The position numbers were made by a program, and so were the translations under genes. A stretch of 64,000 nucleotides of DNA. It comes from Cordia subcordata (Eukaryota > Streptophyta > Magnoliopsida > Boraginales > Cordiaceae). Below are positions 1 through 12,064 of the stretch, piece by piece. The notes beneath the pieces were generated by a model that did no database searches, had not been told where the DNA came from, and was given only the letters and a program-made list of their open reading frames with translations. Position 1 is the stretch's first letter. Each line of letters starts with the position of its first letter. Where the stretch lies: the NCBI GenBank assembly GCA_028554755.1, contig JAPTOF010000026.1, positions 868,001 through 932,000 on the forward strand. Direction: 5' to 3'.

Positions 1-568
1 GCAGCTGTGGTTAGGTATCAACTTCTTTTTTTCGCAATTCAATTGCATCAAATTAGGATTCTCTTCATACATCAATCATCATAAATCCTTTCAAAACTCG
101 TCTCCCAGCTCTCAAATCTACAACAGATTTTTGTGTATTTCTTGGGCGAAATTTAGTGTCCTGGACTTCTAAGAAACAACCTACAGTTGCCAAGTCTTCT
201 ACTGAAGCCGAGTAGGGCCTTAGCTCAAACTGCAACTAAACTCAAGTGGATATCTTATTTAGTTAAAGATCTACATATTCCAGCCACTGTACCTATTCTG
301 TTCATAGACAATCAGTCAGCAATGGCCCTAGCATCTAACCCTATCTATTGTGCTAGGACCAAACATATAGAGCTAGACTACCATTTCATCAGGGAGCAAG
401 TGCTGGCAAAACAAGTTACGGTGGTCTATGCTCCAACTGCAGAGCAACTGGCAGATATTCTTAAAAAAGTCTTAAATACTTCCAGACTGAAGACAGTCAG
501 AAGCAAACTACCCTTAGCTATTCCAGCCAAGTTTAGTTTGAGCGGGATCTTAAGGGAAAGAATATAGC
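1..568 (+). pseudogene. Ty1/copia RNase H region, 3' end of a retrotransposon (left part outside window)
   Basis: Translation from about 120 to 566 matches the copia RNase H tail. It has a resistance-like stretch [15 protein letters not shown] followed by STEAE, then FIDNQSAMALASNP, TKHIELDYHFIREQV and EQLADILKK. These are the conserved blocks of copia RNase H, which removes the RNA strand during reverse transcription. A small deletion near 210 replaces the usual tyrosine-arginine after STEAE with a stop and shifts the frame, so the protein is broken. A polypurine stretch (about 550-562) follows and precedes an LTR-like sequence. It lies antisense to, and apparently within a later intron of, the MACPF gene, whose exons are at higher coordinates. 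The 5' part of the element lies left of the window. Confidence 0.85.
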
Positions 569-778
569 TGTGTAACTGCTTAGTAGTTGTTCAGAGGAAT
601 ATTGTAAATATGACAGCTGTCATGCACTAGAAGTTAGTTAGAACGACTAACTGGAAGTCAGTAGCACTAAGGTGCATGTATGCAACTATAAATAATATCT
701 CTGTACATCACATTAAATAATAATACAGAAACTTCCTTTAAACAAAATGCTTTCTTCTCTTCTTTTCTTATCTCAACA
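569..778 (+). repeat. 3' LTR of the truncated copia element
   Basis: The sequence begins TGTGTAACTG directly after a purine tract and ends TCTCAACA. It lies immediately downstream of the copia RNase H relic and contains a TATA-like run (ACTATAAATAATA near 683-696). The partner LTR is outside the window, so the ends are inferred from position and TG...CA form. Confidence 0.55.
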
Positions 779-1261
779 ACATTAATTATCTTATCAACTA
801 AAGATCCCAGGAAAATGCACTAACCTTAAGAGATGAAAGTGTCTGTTCATCTCTTTGTATGGGATAATATAAATCAGAATGAGTATACAGTGTCTAACCA
901 CAATATAAAAGTAGTGACTGTAAATAGACCCCTAAACCTCAAAGGTACCGAATACTACCAAACAAATATAACATCATCAAGAAAGCTCTTTTTTAGAGCA
1001 CCAACCAATAAGGATCAGAGCAAAATTTGTAATGTCATCATGGTGTTATCTGACTGCAAATAATTTTTTACCATAAAAAGAGTAATCATGTCTTAAACCG
1101 TCCACATTAATAAATTAGCGGGACTTATAAAGCCAAAATAGAAGTTTCAACGTGGAAAAGTTCAATTATCTAATTCTCTAGCCATGCAAATTCAGGATTA
1201 ACTACCATTAGAAAGAAGATAACTCAATTCCCAAAACTAGATTATTGAGGGCATTGCTTAC
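779..1261. other. Intron remainder between copia 3' LTR and MACPF exon 5
   Basis: No coding exon of the MACPF gene could be read here on the minus strand. The next expected block of the family, following LYLR, was looked for and not found. A 76-codon plus-strand open frame at 833-1063 has no recognisable feature. The interval reads as intron sequence adjoining the copia fragment. Confidence 0.5.
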
Positions 1262-1448
1262 ATCGTAGGTAAAGATTAATTGCATGGCTCAAAAATCCAC
1301 TCCCATCAATTCCACTTAACAACGATGAGATTGGGATGAAAGACATTGATATGACTTCAGGTTCAAGCTGTACAGTTTGACACCATTTATGATATGGTAT
1401 ATTCCAGCCACTGCTTCCACCTCTCCTCCTAAAGTAGAATGTCATATC
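1262..1448 (-). CDS. MACPF gene exon 5
   Basis: Acceptor TTTTGACTGCAG precedes GATATGACATTC. The exon encodes [23 protein letters not shown] and [14 protein letters not shown], then ends in phase 1 at a strong GTAAGC donor (1261-1260). Reading through the donor would hit a stop at 1242-1244, as expected for an intron. Confidence 0.85.
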
Positions 1449-4400
1449 CTGCAGTCAAAACATTACCCCACAAAAAGAAAGAATAAGACTCATGAATTAC
1501 ACATATTAACTTATTCTCCTAAATCTACAGGAGTCATGCATCCATGAAAATAAAATACATAGATAGTTGCACAAACAGAAGCACCAATATCCCATTAGCT
1601 AGTAGGCTATTCAGCCAATGCACCAAATTACAAGTGAAACAACAAGCAGTTCCATCATTAATATACGGAAACCTTAATTCTTTCATATTGCTTTAATAAA
1701 GCAGAAATGAATGGGCAAAGGGGAGTCAGTAAAATAGAGATATAATAAGCATATGAATATCACATAATCAACATAGAAAATACAAGGAAACAGAGAAGAA
1801 GAAGATGTCTTAACACCTCTGATTAGGATATGAATGTGCCCTGTCAAAATACATTTACAGGAAATGAAGATGATATGTATAAAATGCATCCTCAATAACA
1901 ATGAAAATGATGAATAGTTTTTACCTCCTTCTGAATGGTCAAACTCTTCGAATCCACGAAGGGCAGTGTGCCTTGACTTTGCTGCAGCAGAAAGTGAACT
2001 AGTTTATGTAAAACAGTTTCAATTTTATCGAGTGCAACTGTATTATCAATTACAATTGCAGGAACAAAATGCAAGCTTCAATCTTAGACCTTCTTACTTC
2101 CTGATTGTTAGACAAACAATTAAATCCACAATTCAAGATCCATAGAGGAGTCAAATGAAAGAAGGAAACAGAACTGTTCTACATCTCAAAGGACCAAAGT
2201 CACAATGATAAGCAATTAAAGTTCTAGTCAAGAATGTTCAGCTAAACATTCTAGGATACATTCTCATAGGAATTTTGCTTATCACCTATTAGAATGTATT
2301 CTAAAATATGTCCTAATAGGACAATTGCTTATCACACAATCAATTGTACAACTGTTACTCATCCACAGCAGTATGATGAGTTAAATTTCAGCAATCAACA
2401 TATTTAGAATTTCATGTTATAGACCCAAAGGAGCAAAAACAAATAATTATTTCTAGAACTTCTTCGAGCCATCATCTGATAAACAAGAATAGGTAACATG
2501 ATCCAACATTAACTAGGGAAAATACAGCAAGCTGACACTTCAATTATACTCAAAACTTCAATTATAGTCAGAACTTCTCTATGTAGTAAACATGTTATTT
2601 TTAATATGTTCTAGAGAAAACTCCAATCTATTTTCATATAGCGCAGTCAATAAATACTGAATTTTCTGTGAATGTCTATTTATGTGCAAAAATGGGTCAT
2701 CTATGAATTTTGAATATTTTTCTGGCAGAATGCAGCATTAATTGCTAAAGGAATTTCAAATTAATCCTTAGGGGCGTCATAACCTTAGCATCATTAACAG
2801 CTAGGCTCAATTGTTCACTGCTCGATCAACCCAAGCTTAGATATATTCACATGCTTGGTTTCTACACTGGAGACCATGACACTGGGCTCATGATGAGCAC
2901 CACATAAATATATTTGGCTAATCTTTTAAATAATGAGAGCAATCTTATTGCCAAAAGTTAGGTAACATGGTTTTACATCACACAAAAGATGAACCTTTCC
3001 TATTGTGTAGGCAATGCAAGAGTTAAAATAATTATGTCACAGACATCAAATCTCAATAGGCATTGTATTTATGCCCTATTTCATCCTCATCTCTTAAGGC
3101 ATGGCTAGCACAAACATCTGCCATGCCCTAAATTATGAATCTACTTTCTTATATCTGCAAGGTATATAATTGATCCTGTACCTATAGAAGGAATTACATG
3201 CCATATTATAAACAACGAAAGTGAAAGATTGAACGAAACCAAGAAAGACAGGTTACTCTTGAGCGGTGATACCCCATAAAGTGGAAGAGGCATATATTAG
3301 CATGAAAAGGACAAGAAAGGATCTATACCAACCGTTTCCTCATCATGAACATTTTCAAAATGGATGCCAGAATGTCCACTTGATTCAGTCAAAAACTTGT
3401 CTGCCATGTCCTTCAACTTCTTTTGAACATCAGCAGGCTGAAGCGGTGAAGAATGCTGCTGCTTCACGTATACCACATCTTTTCCTCCCATTTTGACACC
3501 AACAATGACATGCGTACCATATTTTTCAATAAACCTGGAAATTTATGCTATTGAAACATCAATAGATGTTCATAAAGTCAAACCACGCAAATCATGCATG
3601 TGTCTCATTACATAATTAGTTCTCGCTAGTGTTCCTAATAATGACAACAAATCGAGAACCAATACACAGCAATGATATTAAATGATACGTAGAGATGAGA
3701 AAGGTAATATCTAGTTTGAACAACAAATTATTGAATACTCTCTTCATATGAATCACTAAACAATCCCCAATCATTTTTTTCTTGTGCACAGTTCACTTGA
3801 TAGAGTTGAAGGTCAGTATAGGAAAGAAGACATCTTTTGATGCGTTGAAATCCTTGATGCACTAAAAAGCTTTCATTCATTTATCAGAAAATGCAGAAAA
3901 CAATGTCAAATGCAGTGAAGAAAAACACTCACAAAGGAACTCCTCTTGGAATCGGCCAGTTCCTACACCTGATTAGTCACTGGAGGCCTCACAATACCAT
4001 GACATGCAAACAAGCTTCTAAGCAAACATCATAAGGAGGCATAGGAATAACATAGGCATGATTAGTAATAATTCGGCTCCAGAGTACAGTTTTCTCACTT
4101 CAGGCTTCCACATTGAGCTAATAAACGTAACATCAAACAAAATTATCAAGATTGCATTGTTCTAAAGTCTAACAAATTCTCTAATATCCATCAATTTCCA
4201 TTTAATTATTTATATCATAGACGATATTGCACATTCGGATGAGTAGCTCTATATCCCTAAATATAGGCCTATCAAAGAAATATAGGCTGATCTTCAGAGG
4301 AGCAGCTTTATATCGCATCCCCAGGATTTGACCTCATTCTACTGCCCAAGGTCTTTCACTGTCCTCTGCATGCTTATGCCCAAGTATAGATCTGTTCCTC

Positions 4401-7400
4401 ATTTTGTGCAGAACTGAATTTTACTGTCACATCTATCACGTACATAAGACTTTGGTGAAGTTGCGTGCACTTTAGCCAACCGCATAATTCAACCATGATT
4501 AGCCTTTCTGAGTCCCAAAATCTTTCTAGATTAATGATTGATAAATTAATATGTATAGGATGCCTTTTGGAAGAAAAACGTAAACGTAAATTTAGACAAC
4601 TTGCCTTTTAGACTTCTCATAATAACAAAGATATCCCTTTAGTTTAATAACAAAGATATCCGTTTTTCTAAATTATTCAAACCTTTCCTCTCAGTTTTGC
4701 TTTTCAATACCAAGCAGCTAAATGAATGGTAATTTGGCAAAATGCCCTAGAAAATTGTAATTCAAACTAAACAAATATGTTTTTTTGGGACAAAAGGATT
4801 TCTAAAGTCATAACATGAAGATATTCCTTGATTCTTTTCTAAAGGCTGAATGACGAAAGGAAAACACTAGTCTTGTGCATTTATAGATGTATAAGTAATG
4901 GGATCCAATATAAGTATAAAAATGTTAAACAAAATAACGCAACATAGTGCCAAGGGAATTCTAAATCTATAACACCTTGATTTTGATGGAAAGAACACTT
5001 CTTTTGGAAGACAGAGATGATGGTTATCAGCAGGGAGATTTATGAAAGAAAGCATCCAACTAGGGCTGGTTTCAACTAGGGCTGGTTATCTGTGTAGTAA
5101 ATTAAGGAAAGGTATCTCTGGAAATGACAAACTAAGGGGAGGTTGTGTAAATTACCAAAAAGCACAAATCTATTGTCTAAATACCAACAAGCAGAAACTA
5201 ATTTCGTTTTCTAGTTGTTCATCAAACCATGAAAGCAAGTCAGGGAAAGATAAAGAAGGTGAAATCTAGAAGAGAGATTATATTGCAAGAAGACATATTG
5301 CCACAAATTCACTACATGGGTCTAGGGAGAAGAAGATAAAAGTGAAAGCTTTGCAGTAAGATACAGAACTTGGTTTGCTGCAATTTTTGCATTTCATGGG
5401 CATGAAGTTATCTTTGTTAACATCTATTGAAATCCCTTATTTGAAATAATTGCGTATTTACTCTACATGCAACCATTCGTCCCATTTCTAACTTCATATT
5501 GAAATTCACATCTATTTCAACAACATAATCATAAACGTAATATTTGGAATTTCCACTTCAAGACAGGGAATATAAATTTCAAGTTCTACAAGGTATTCTG
5601 GTTTGCAGTTTTTCCCTAACAGAAATGAATGTATAATGATGAAAATTTCACTTACTTTTGCTACAAGTATGTAACAAGAATACAATTTTTTTATTGTGAC
5701 CCTAGGTTTGGCTTTTTTATATTATATGTCAAATCTGGAGTCACAAATGAGTACTAAATTATCAACAAAAATCAAGAAGCCAAGGCCAGGAAACTAAGTT
5801 TAAAGCGACATTGTCAACCTACCTTGCCAACGCAATTGGATCCCAAGATGATGGAACAGATTGCTTAACGTGATCACACAGCGTCACATGGGACTTTTCT
5901 AATGCAACGCTATATAAAGTGATGAAGACGCCATCAAACGCAAGTGACTTTGTGTAGGCTGCATCTTTCTGCCAACAACCACTAAACTCAAATGCAGCAT
6001 TGAAGTGACCGGTCGGGATTTTACCCGAAAGGGATAGCTCCTGGTTGAAATGCTCGGACATCTACGAGAGCCAAAAAACCAAAAATTAAAGAGAAAATCG
6101 TAGAAACTATCCCAAAAAACAGAAAGAGCTAAATAGAAGTTGAACCATTTTTTCAAAGATAAAGCATAAAGCAAGTTGTTTTTATCATTAACAATTTTCC
6201 AACAAATGAAGGAACTTAGCGTGACCAAAACATCATTCTTCTATTTAATAAAAGATCCAAACGACAAAAGAAATTCAAAGCTTCGCAAAATAACATCTAT
6301 CCATCTATCTATATTGTTAGTAGTACTGGGAAGTTGTCATGACAAGTTGTTAGTGTGGATCTTCCCTTCTTTCCATGCTTTATTAATTTATCTTCTTGCC
6401 TTGCCCCTTTGCACTGATTAAGTGTTGATGACTAGTATGGATCTCTCCAAAGACACTACTAATGCTTCTACTACCGTTATTGAGTCTATTACCTCTTTTG
6501 TCGTGCCCACATTCAATGACACCCCCACTATTATTACAACCAAACTCACTGGTCAGAATTACTCCTGTTGGTGTTCTTCCATTATATTATGGTTTCGAGA
6601 GCAAGACTTGGAAGACTATTTAACTAATGATGTTTCAACTACTTTGTCTGCTGCCTATAAATGGATTTGGAGGCGCATTGATGTCCAACTTACCAGTTTA
6701 CTATTGCAATCCATTGAATCCGAATTGCATGATTTCTTTTATGAGTGTCTTTCTTGTTAGGCTACATGGACTTTGGCAAAAGAGATGTAAACTAGCAATG
6801 TTAGTCGCATCTATAATGTTATCAATGATCTTCTCCGCATTCAGTTGGATGACCGTGGTCTTCAAGTTTATTTTGGTCTATTTCAACGTGCCATGTCTGA
6901 TACAATGGTATCTTCCCTACTGATATTGATATTGCACGAAAGCAACATGAAAAAAACTTGTTGTGCATATGCTTCGTGGTCTTCCTCCTCAGTACGAGTC
7001 CGTTCGATCTCAAATTCTTCGGGACCAGCATTACTGTCAATGTTTGAGGTTTATTCACGCCTTGATCGCGCTTCCATTGGGAACCCTTTCCAGAATCCAT
7101 CAGAACAATCTGCTTTAGTTGCACAGCCTTAGCCTGGGGGACGACAAGATGATGCCTCCGTGGTGGGTGTGATCAAGGTGTTAATCATGGAGGAGGTCGA
7201 TTTGGCAATGCTTCTCGGTCACAGTGAACTTATTGTAATAAGCTGGGTCATACTAAGGACAAATGTTGGGATCTGCTTGGTTGACCCTCTAGTTGTGCTA
7301 ATGCCGCCCATATAGACAATGAAGAATCTTCTCTGACTGCTCCGTGTTAACACAATAAATTAATAAACCAATATCTTCTCTACAAGCTTAAGCTTTTAGA

Positions 7401-10400
7401 TGAGATGGTGACTATAACATGATATCAGAGCCTGGAAGCCAAACGGCACAGGTTCGATCCTTAGCGCCACCCATTTAATTAAATTGTCCACGTGCAAGCT
7501 CTAAACAAATTACGTTGCACGTGAAGGGGCGTGTTAACACAATAAATTAATAAACCAATATCCTCTCCACAAGCTTAAGCTTTTAGATGAGGTGGTAACT
7601 CTAACACTCCGCCACCTCAGCAGGCCAACTCCCATTCTCCTACCTTTACTTATCTGAAGCAAAGTACAAGCACTATCTTCAGCTTCAAGCATCACAACAA
7701 GCTGCCCAACCTTCCACTGCTTCTTTTGCACATGTTGACCCTTATATATTTGCCTATCTTTCCCATTCCTCGTCCAGTACTGGTAAATGGATTTTAGACT
7801 CAGATGCGTCAGACTATATGAGTGGTAATCGTTCTCTTCTTTCTCATATTCAGCCCCCTAAGTCAATTTCCCCTATCAAACTTGCAAATAGTTCTTCTGC
7901 TACAGTGTCTAATATTGGTTCCTCGTCTCCCACATCCTCTATCTCCCTTTCTTCTGTATCGTACCTTCTTGATTTCTCTTGCAATTTGCTGTCTATTAGC
8001 CAGTTAACTAAATCGTTTAATTGTTTTGTCACATTTACATCTAATTTTGTGATTATTCAGGATCAGAGGACGCACAAGCAGATTGGCACAGGGCATGAGT
8101 CTGGTGGCCTTTACAACCTTGATAATAATTCTTCTATAGCCTTCACAGCCGTTTTCACCCCTAAAGTCTTTCATAGTCGTTTTGGTCATCCTAATCTTTC
8201 AAATCTTAAGCACATGGCTCCTAGTTTGGGTCATGTTAGGGATATCAATTATGAGTCTTGTCAGTTAGGCAAACATAGTCATACATCCTTTTTCAATCGT
8301 GCCAATAAGTGGGCCAATGCCCCATTTGAATTAGTTCATTCTAATATTTAGGGACCTAGTCGACATTTTTCCAATTTTGGATATCGTTATTTTGTTAATT
8401 TTATTGATGACTTCTCTCGTGTTACTTGGTTATATTTAATGAAAGATCATTCTGAGTTGTTTTCCATATTTTCTCTCTTTTTTGTTGAAGTGAAAAATCA
8501 GTTTAATGCATCTATTCGTATTTCGCAAAGTGATAATGCCACAGAGTATTTTTCTGCGTCTTTTTCTTCTTTTCTTCAAAATAAATGGCATTATACATCA
8601 ATCTTCCTGCGCTTACACCCCTCAGCAAAATAGGGTTACTAAGCGCAAAAACAGGCACCTAATTAACACTGCTCTTTCATTTTTGGGACGATGCTATTCT
8701 CACTGCCTGTTATCTCATCAATCGCATGCCTTTCTTTGTCCTTCAAAACCAAATACCATTTTTTATTCTTTTTCCCCGATAGTCTATTTATTTGTTACCA
8801 CCTAAGGTGTTTAGGTGTGTCTGTTTTGTTCATATCTTGACTCTTGAGACTGATAAGTTGGGTCCACATGTCATTAAGTGTGTTTTCCTTGGATATGCTC
8901 ATCACCAAAAAAGCAATTGTTGCTACTCTCTTAAATTGAGTAAGTTCTTTTCCTGTGTTGATGTTACGTTCTTTGAGTCCCAACCCTTCTTCTCTTCTAG
9001 GTCTTACTCCTCTACGTCAGTCGTTGATGATCTTCCCTTTCCTGTGCCCCTCTTTAGTGCTCCGTTGAATGTCTCGCCTTCACCTGCACCGCTATCTCCT
9101 AATCCTGCCTTGTCACGCTTGGATTGTCCGAACCTCAAGACTTATCATCGACGTAATCGCCCACCCGCTAATGCTTCTGTGCCGCTAGCTTCGCCCTCCC
9201 TGGATCCTTTGCCTCCTCTACTCTCCGACCTGGATATTCCTATTGCGCTTCGTAAAGGTATTCATTCTTGTACTACTAAACAACCGATATCTAATTTTGT
9301 TTCTTATCACTCTCTTTCATCCTCATATCGGTCATTTGTTGCCTCTCTTGTGCATGTGTCTATCCCGTCTAATTTCACAGAGGCTCTTGATCATCTAGGT
9401 TGGCATGCTACGATGGTAGAAGAGATGTTGGCTTTACAAACTAATGATACATCGGGTTTGGTTAATCTATCTCCTGGAAAGACCGTTGTTGGTTGCTGCT
9501 GGATTTATACCCTGAAGTGCTCTCCTGATGGCACAGTGGATCGCTTGAAGGCTCGTTTAGTCGCAAAAGGATATACATGGGTTTGCGATGTCGATTATGA
9601 TGATACAATTTCCCCTGTTGCTAAGATGCCTTCGGTTCGTATTGTTCTTGCTCTTGCAGCTATGTCTGACTAGTCGCTTTATCAACTTGATATTAAGAAT
9701 GCTTTCCTTAATGGTTCATTTGAAGAAGAAGTATACATGGAGCAACCACAAGGGTTTGTTGCTTAGGGGAAGTCTAGTAAGGTATGTCAACCGAAGAAAT
9801 CGTTGTATGGTCTTAAACAGTCACCTCGAGTATGGTTTGGTCGATACAGTGAGATTGTCATCAAGTTTGGATTGTCAATATGTAGGGTTAATCATTCGAT
9901 CTTTTACCGACACACATTCGCTAGGAAACAGTTATTACTAATTGTTTACGTTGACAATATTATCATAACAGACAATGATCTTACAGGTATATATGACCTA
10001 AAGTCATGTTTACATCAGTACTTTCAGACGAAAGACTTGGGACAATTGCACTACTTTCTTGGCATTGAGGTTGACCGTTCGGATCAAGGTATTTGTATTT
10101 CTTAGCATAAATATGCACTTGATATGTTTGACAGAAGCAGGAATGCTCGAGTGCAAACCTTGTGAGTCGCCAATGGACCCAAATGTCAAACTTGTATGAA
10201 ATGGGGGAAGCCATTACAAGATCCAGGAAGATACAGAAGGTTGGTAGGCAAGCTCAATTATCTTACTATAACTCGCCCAGATATTTCCTTTGCAGTAAGG
10301 GCAGTCAGTCAATTCTTGAATTTGTCATGAAAAAGTCATTGGGATGCTGTCATTCGTATCCTACAGTATATTAAGAGTGCTCCAGGGAAAGGGTTGCTAT

Positions 10401-12064
10401 GTAAAAAGAAAGGAGGCATGAATATTGTTGGCTATTCTGATGCAGATTTGGTAGCATGCCCGGATGATAGGCGGTCCAACTCTGGCTATTGTGTATTCTT
10501 TGGCGGAAATCTCATCTCTTGAAAAAGTAAAAAGCAATCGGACGTAACCCGCTCAAGTGGAGAATCGAAATATAGAGCTATGGCATTAGTGATGTGCAAG
10601 CTAATTTGGGTGAAACACTTGCTGAAGGAACTTCAGGTAGATTGCTTTCAACCTATGAAGTTAATATGTGATAACCAAGCAGCAATGCATATTGCAACCA
10701 ATCCCATCTTTCATGAGAGGACCAAACACATTTAAGTAGATTGTCACTTTGCAAAGAGTAAAGTGTTAGCTAAGGATATTGTTACGACACATGTCAATTC
10801 CAATGATCAGTTAGCAGATCTCTTTACTAAATCCTTAAGGGGTTCTTGTGTTGAGTACATTTGTAATAAGTTGGGCACATGATATTTATACTCCAACTTG
10901 AGAGGGAGTATTAGTAGTATTGGTAGTATTATAATAATTGTCAATATTATGGCAATTATCTGTTATGGTAATTGTGTTATAGTAATTCTTCGTTATGGTA
11001 ATATTCTCACATCAGATAAATACAAAACTTTGTATTAGGAAACTTTGAATGTTATAAATAAGGCCAAGGACACAATATATACTAAACCATTCGCTTCAAT
11101 TCTAATGTCTTGTCTCTTTCAACATATACTTTTATATATAAAAGAAATGGATGCACCATCTATGTTCCCTCTAAATTTTACTGTTCCTATAATTGTGCCA
11201 CCTTCCATTTGTATATTAAAAAGGGAAAGACTACTCAGAACATTAAAAAGAGATGCACAATAAATTAATTTACATCATTCATCATTTTTCTTCCTAAAAT
11301 TATTAGATTTTACAAAAATATAAAAGGTATAATCAACATTGAAAATTTAATATGACAAAATATATTTAGGTTTTAATCCCTCACATTCGTTGTCAAAATT
11401 GACAATTAACAATAATAAAGCATAAAAATACTCATTTTACCCGTATATCACAGGCGTACTACACTATTTAAATACGGGTATCACACAGATACTACACTAA
11501 TTAAATTATGTATTATGAATTCAACTAATACACTACCTGTAAAAAAAATCAATGAATACATTGGGTAATTATATTTTATTATACTATTGAATACTTATAT
11601 TATTTATCTAATGCAATACATGTAAATGAAATTATATTTCAGTTTCCCATGTCTGGGGAAAAACTGGTTTGAAAATAATACTAAAGACAGCAAAACACTC
11701 ACACATATGTACAAATAAATAAATATAAAGAAAGAAAGACCTGCTGGAAAGAGAGAACATCGGAGCTGAAACGCATGCGTTCGCCTTTGTCGCACTTGAT
11801 AAATTTGGGGACATTTCGTACCAAAATACACCCGGGTATGGCGATGTCGCGCACTTGATCGTCGTCGATGGCGATTAATCGGGACCCCTTAGGAGCGTTT
11901 GATGATGATGTCCTCTTGCAGTACTTGAGCCTGAGGTCCACTACGACGTCGTACCCCAACCCTATCGATTCAATCGCCGATTCCGCCGCCGCTGTCAGTC
12001 TCAGCTCCACGTCTCTCTTACTACTACCACTACTACTACTACTACTCGTATTACTCTTCGCCAT
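1262..12064 (-). CDS. MACPF domain-containing protein (CAD1/NSL1-like), 5' part; 3' exons beyond left edge
   Basis: Five minus-strand exons fit one reading frame: 12064-11741, 6061-5823, 3534-3333, 1981-1925 and 1448-1262. They give about 336 residues; plant members are near 600, so the C-terminal half is off the window. Landmarks in order are the N-terminal LRLKYCK and [18 protein letters not shown], then [27 protein letters not shown], and the MACPF signature [13 protein letters not shown]. The last exon has [16 protein letters not shown] and [19 protein letters not shown] proteins share the perforin/complement fold; the plant CAD1 and NSL1 proteins restrain salicylate-linked cell death. 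Which plant paralogue this is cannot be decided here. Intron 1 (5.7 kb) holds an antisense copia element. No stop or frameshift was seen in the five exons, so the gene may be functional. Confidence 0.9.
1925..1981 (-). CDS. MACPF gene exon 4 (small)
   Basis: A 57-bp exon coding for [20 protein letters not shown] pyrimidine-rich acceptor CTTTCTGCTGCAG precedes it and a GGTAAAAAC donor follows, phase 0 at both ends. The FxDSxSL and KE spacing before the RRRGG block fits the family. The exact 5' edge is less certain than the 3' edge. Confidence 0.65.
3333..3534 (-). CDS. MACPF gene exon 3, MACPF signature exon
   Basis: Acceptor TTTCCAG precedes GTTTATTGAAAAATATGG. The exon encodes the signature Y-G-T-H-x(7)-G-G and [18 protein letters not shown]. 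The 3' end is chosen at the GTTGGT donor (3332-3331) because it keeps phase 0 with exon 4. The better-looking GTATAG donor four bases downstream would break the frame with the exon 4 acceptor chosen. Confidence 0.75.
5823..6061 (-). CDS. MACPF gene exon 2
   Basis: Acceptor CTCTCGTAG precedes ATGTCCGAG. This methionine is internal by comparison with the family, not a start codon. The exon runs through SGCWQKDAA and SLAFDG to [10 protein letters not shown] and stops at a GTAGGT donor. It ends in phase 2; the codon is completed by the G at 3534 to give arginine before FIEKYGTH. Confidence 0.9.
6428..7340 (+). pseudogene. Element 1 gag relic
   Basis: The frame from ATG at 6428 gives [19 protein letters not shown] and [11 protein letters not shown], the N-terminal block of plant copia gag polyproteins. 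The frame breaks near 6760. Later pieces in other frames include a [13 protein letters not shown] stretch (near 6966-7005) and a zinc-knuckle remnant ([12 protein letters not shown], about 7229-7272). No intact gag protein is encoded. Confidence 0.7.
7345..7419 (+). repeat. TRIM 5' LTR
   Basis: First 75-bp direct repeat of the nested miniature element, bounded by TGTTAACA and CTATAACA and preceded by the target duplication CTCCG. Confidence 0.88.
7532..7606 (+). repeat. TRIM 3' LTR
   Basis: Second 75-bp direct repeat, about 93 % identical by eye to the first (five differences), followed at once by CTCCG. Confidence 0.88.
7740..10868 (+). pseudogene. Element 1 pol relic: protease, integrase, reverse transcriptase, RNase H
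   Basis: Protease is recognisable at [13 protein letters not shown] (about 7788-7826), where the family normally has LDSGASDHM. GAG-pre-integrase follows ([13 protein letters not shown]). The integrase core has [15 protein letters not shown] and a TPQQN block. Reverse transcriptase has [33 protein letters not shown] and YGLKQSP. Its catalytic YVDD is changed to YVDN (about 9948-9959). RNase H shows [30 protein letters not shown] and [10 protein letters not shown]. In-frame stops occur near 8349, 8630, 9671, 9764 and 10103, among others. The element cannot make its own enzymes. Confidence 0.85.
10909..11124 (+). repeat. Element 1 3' LTR
   Basis: It follows the purine tract AGAGGGAG and begins TATTAGTAGTATTGG, probably an original TG changed to TA. 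It contains a TATA-like GTTATAAATAAGG (about 11051-11063) and ends CTCTTTCAACA. Confidence 0.65.
11741..12064 (-). CDS. MACPF gene exon 1
   Basis: Starts with ATGGCG and encodes 108 residues with a serine-rich N-terminus followed by the family's conserved N-terminal block. It ends TTC CAG CAG at a GTCTTTC donor (11740-11739), phase 0. The next coding block begins MSEHFNQE, giving the uninterrupted family sequence across the junction. Confidence 0.9.

Larger units (their letters stand above)
7345..7606 (+). mobile_element. TRIM-like miniature LTR retrotransposon nested in element 1
   Basis: Two direct repeats of 75 bp (7345-7419 and 7532-7606) each start TGTTAACAC and end TAACA; by eye they differ at five positions. 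Directly after the first is TGATATCAGAGCC (7420-7432), close to the initiator-methionine tRNA primer site TGGTATCAGAGCC. Directly before the second is a purine tract GTGAAGGGGCG. The whole is flanked by CTCCG on both sides (7340-7344 and 7607-7611), a perfect 5-bp target duplication. The internal part is only 112 bp and cannot code, so it must depend on enzymes from elsewhere, as TRIMs do. It is inserted in the gag/protease part of element 1 and is therefore younger than that element. Confidence 0.9.
6315..11124 (+). mobile_element. Ty1/copia retrotransposon (element 1) in MACPF intron 1, antisense, decayed
   Basis: The order gag, protease, integrase, reverse transcriptase, RNase H, purine tract (10901-10908) and 3' LTR (10909-11124) is that of a Ty1/copia element. 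The left end begins TGTTAGTAGTACTGGG, resembling the 3' LTR start TATTAGTAGTATTGG. The rest of a 5' LTR cannot be aligned, so the 5' LTR and primer-binding site appear deleted or replaced. Flanking TATAT (6310-6314) and TATAC (11125-11129) may be a decayed 5-bp target duplication. Every domain has stops or frameshifts. A TRIM element is nested in it at 7345-7606. Removing it would leave an intron 1 of about 0.9 kb. Confidence 0.85.

Noticed and set aside
5899..6228. 109-codon minus frame overlapping MACPF exon 2
   Set aside because: It is another frame of the real exon and its acceptor.
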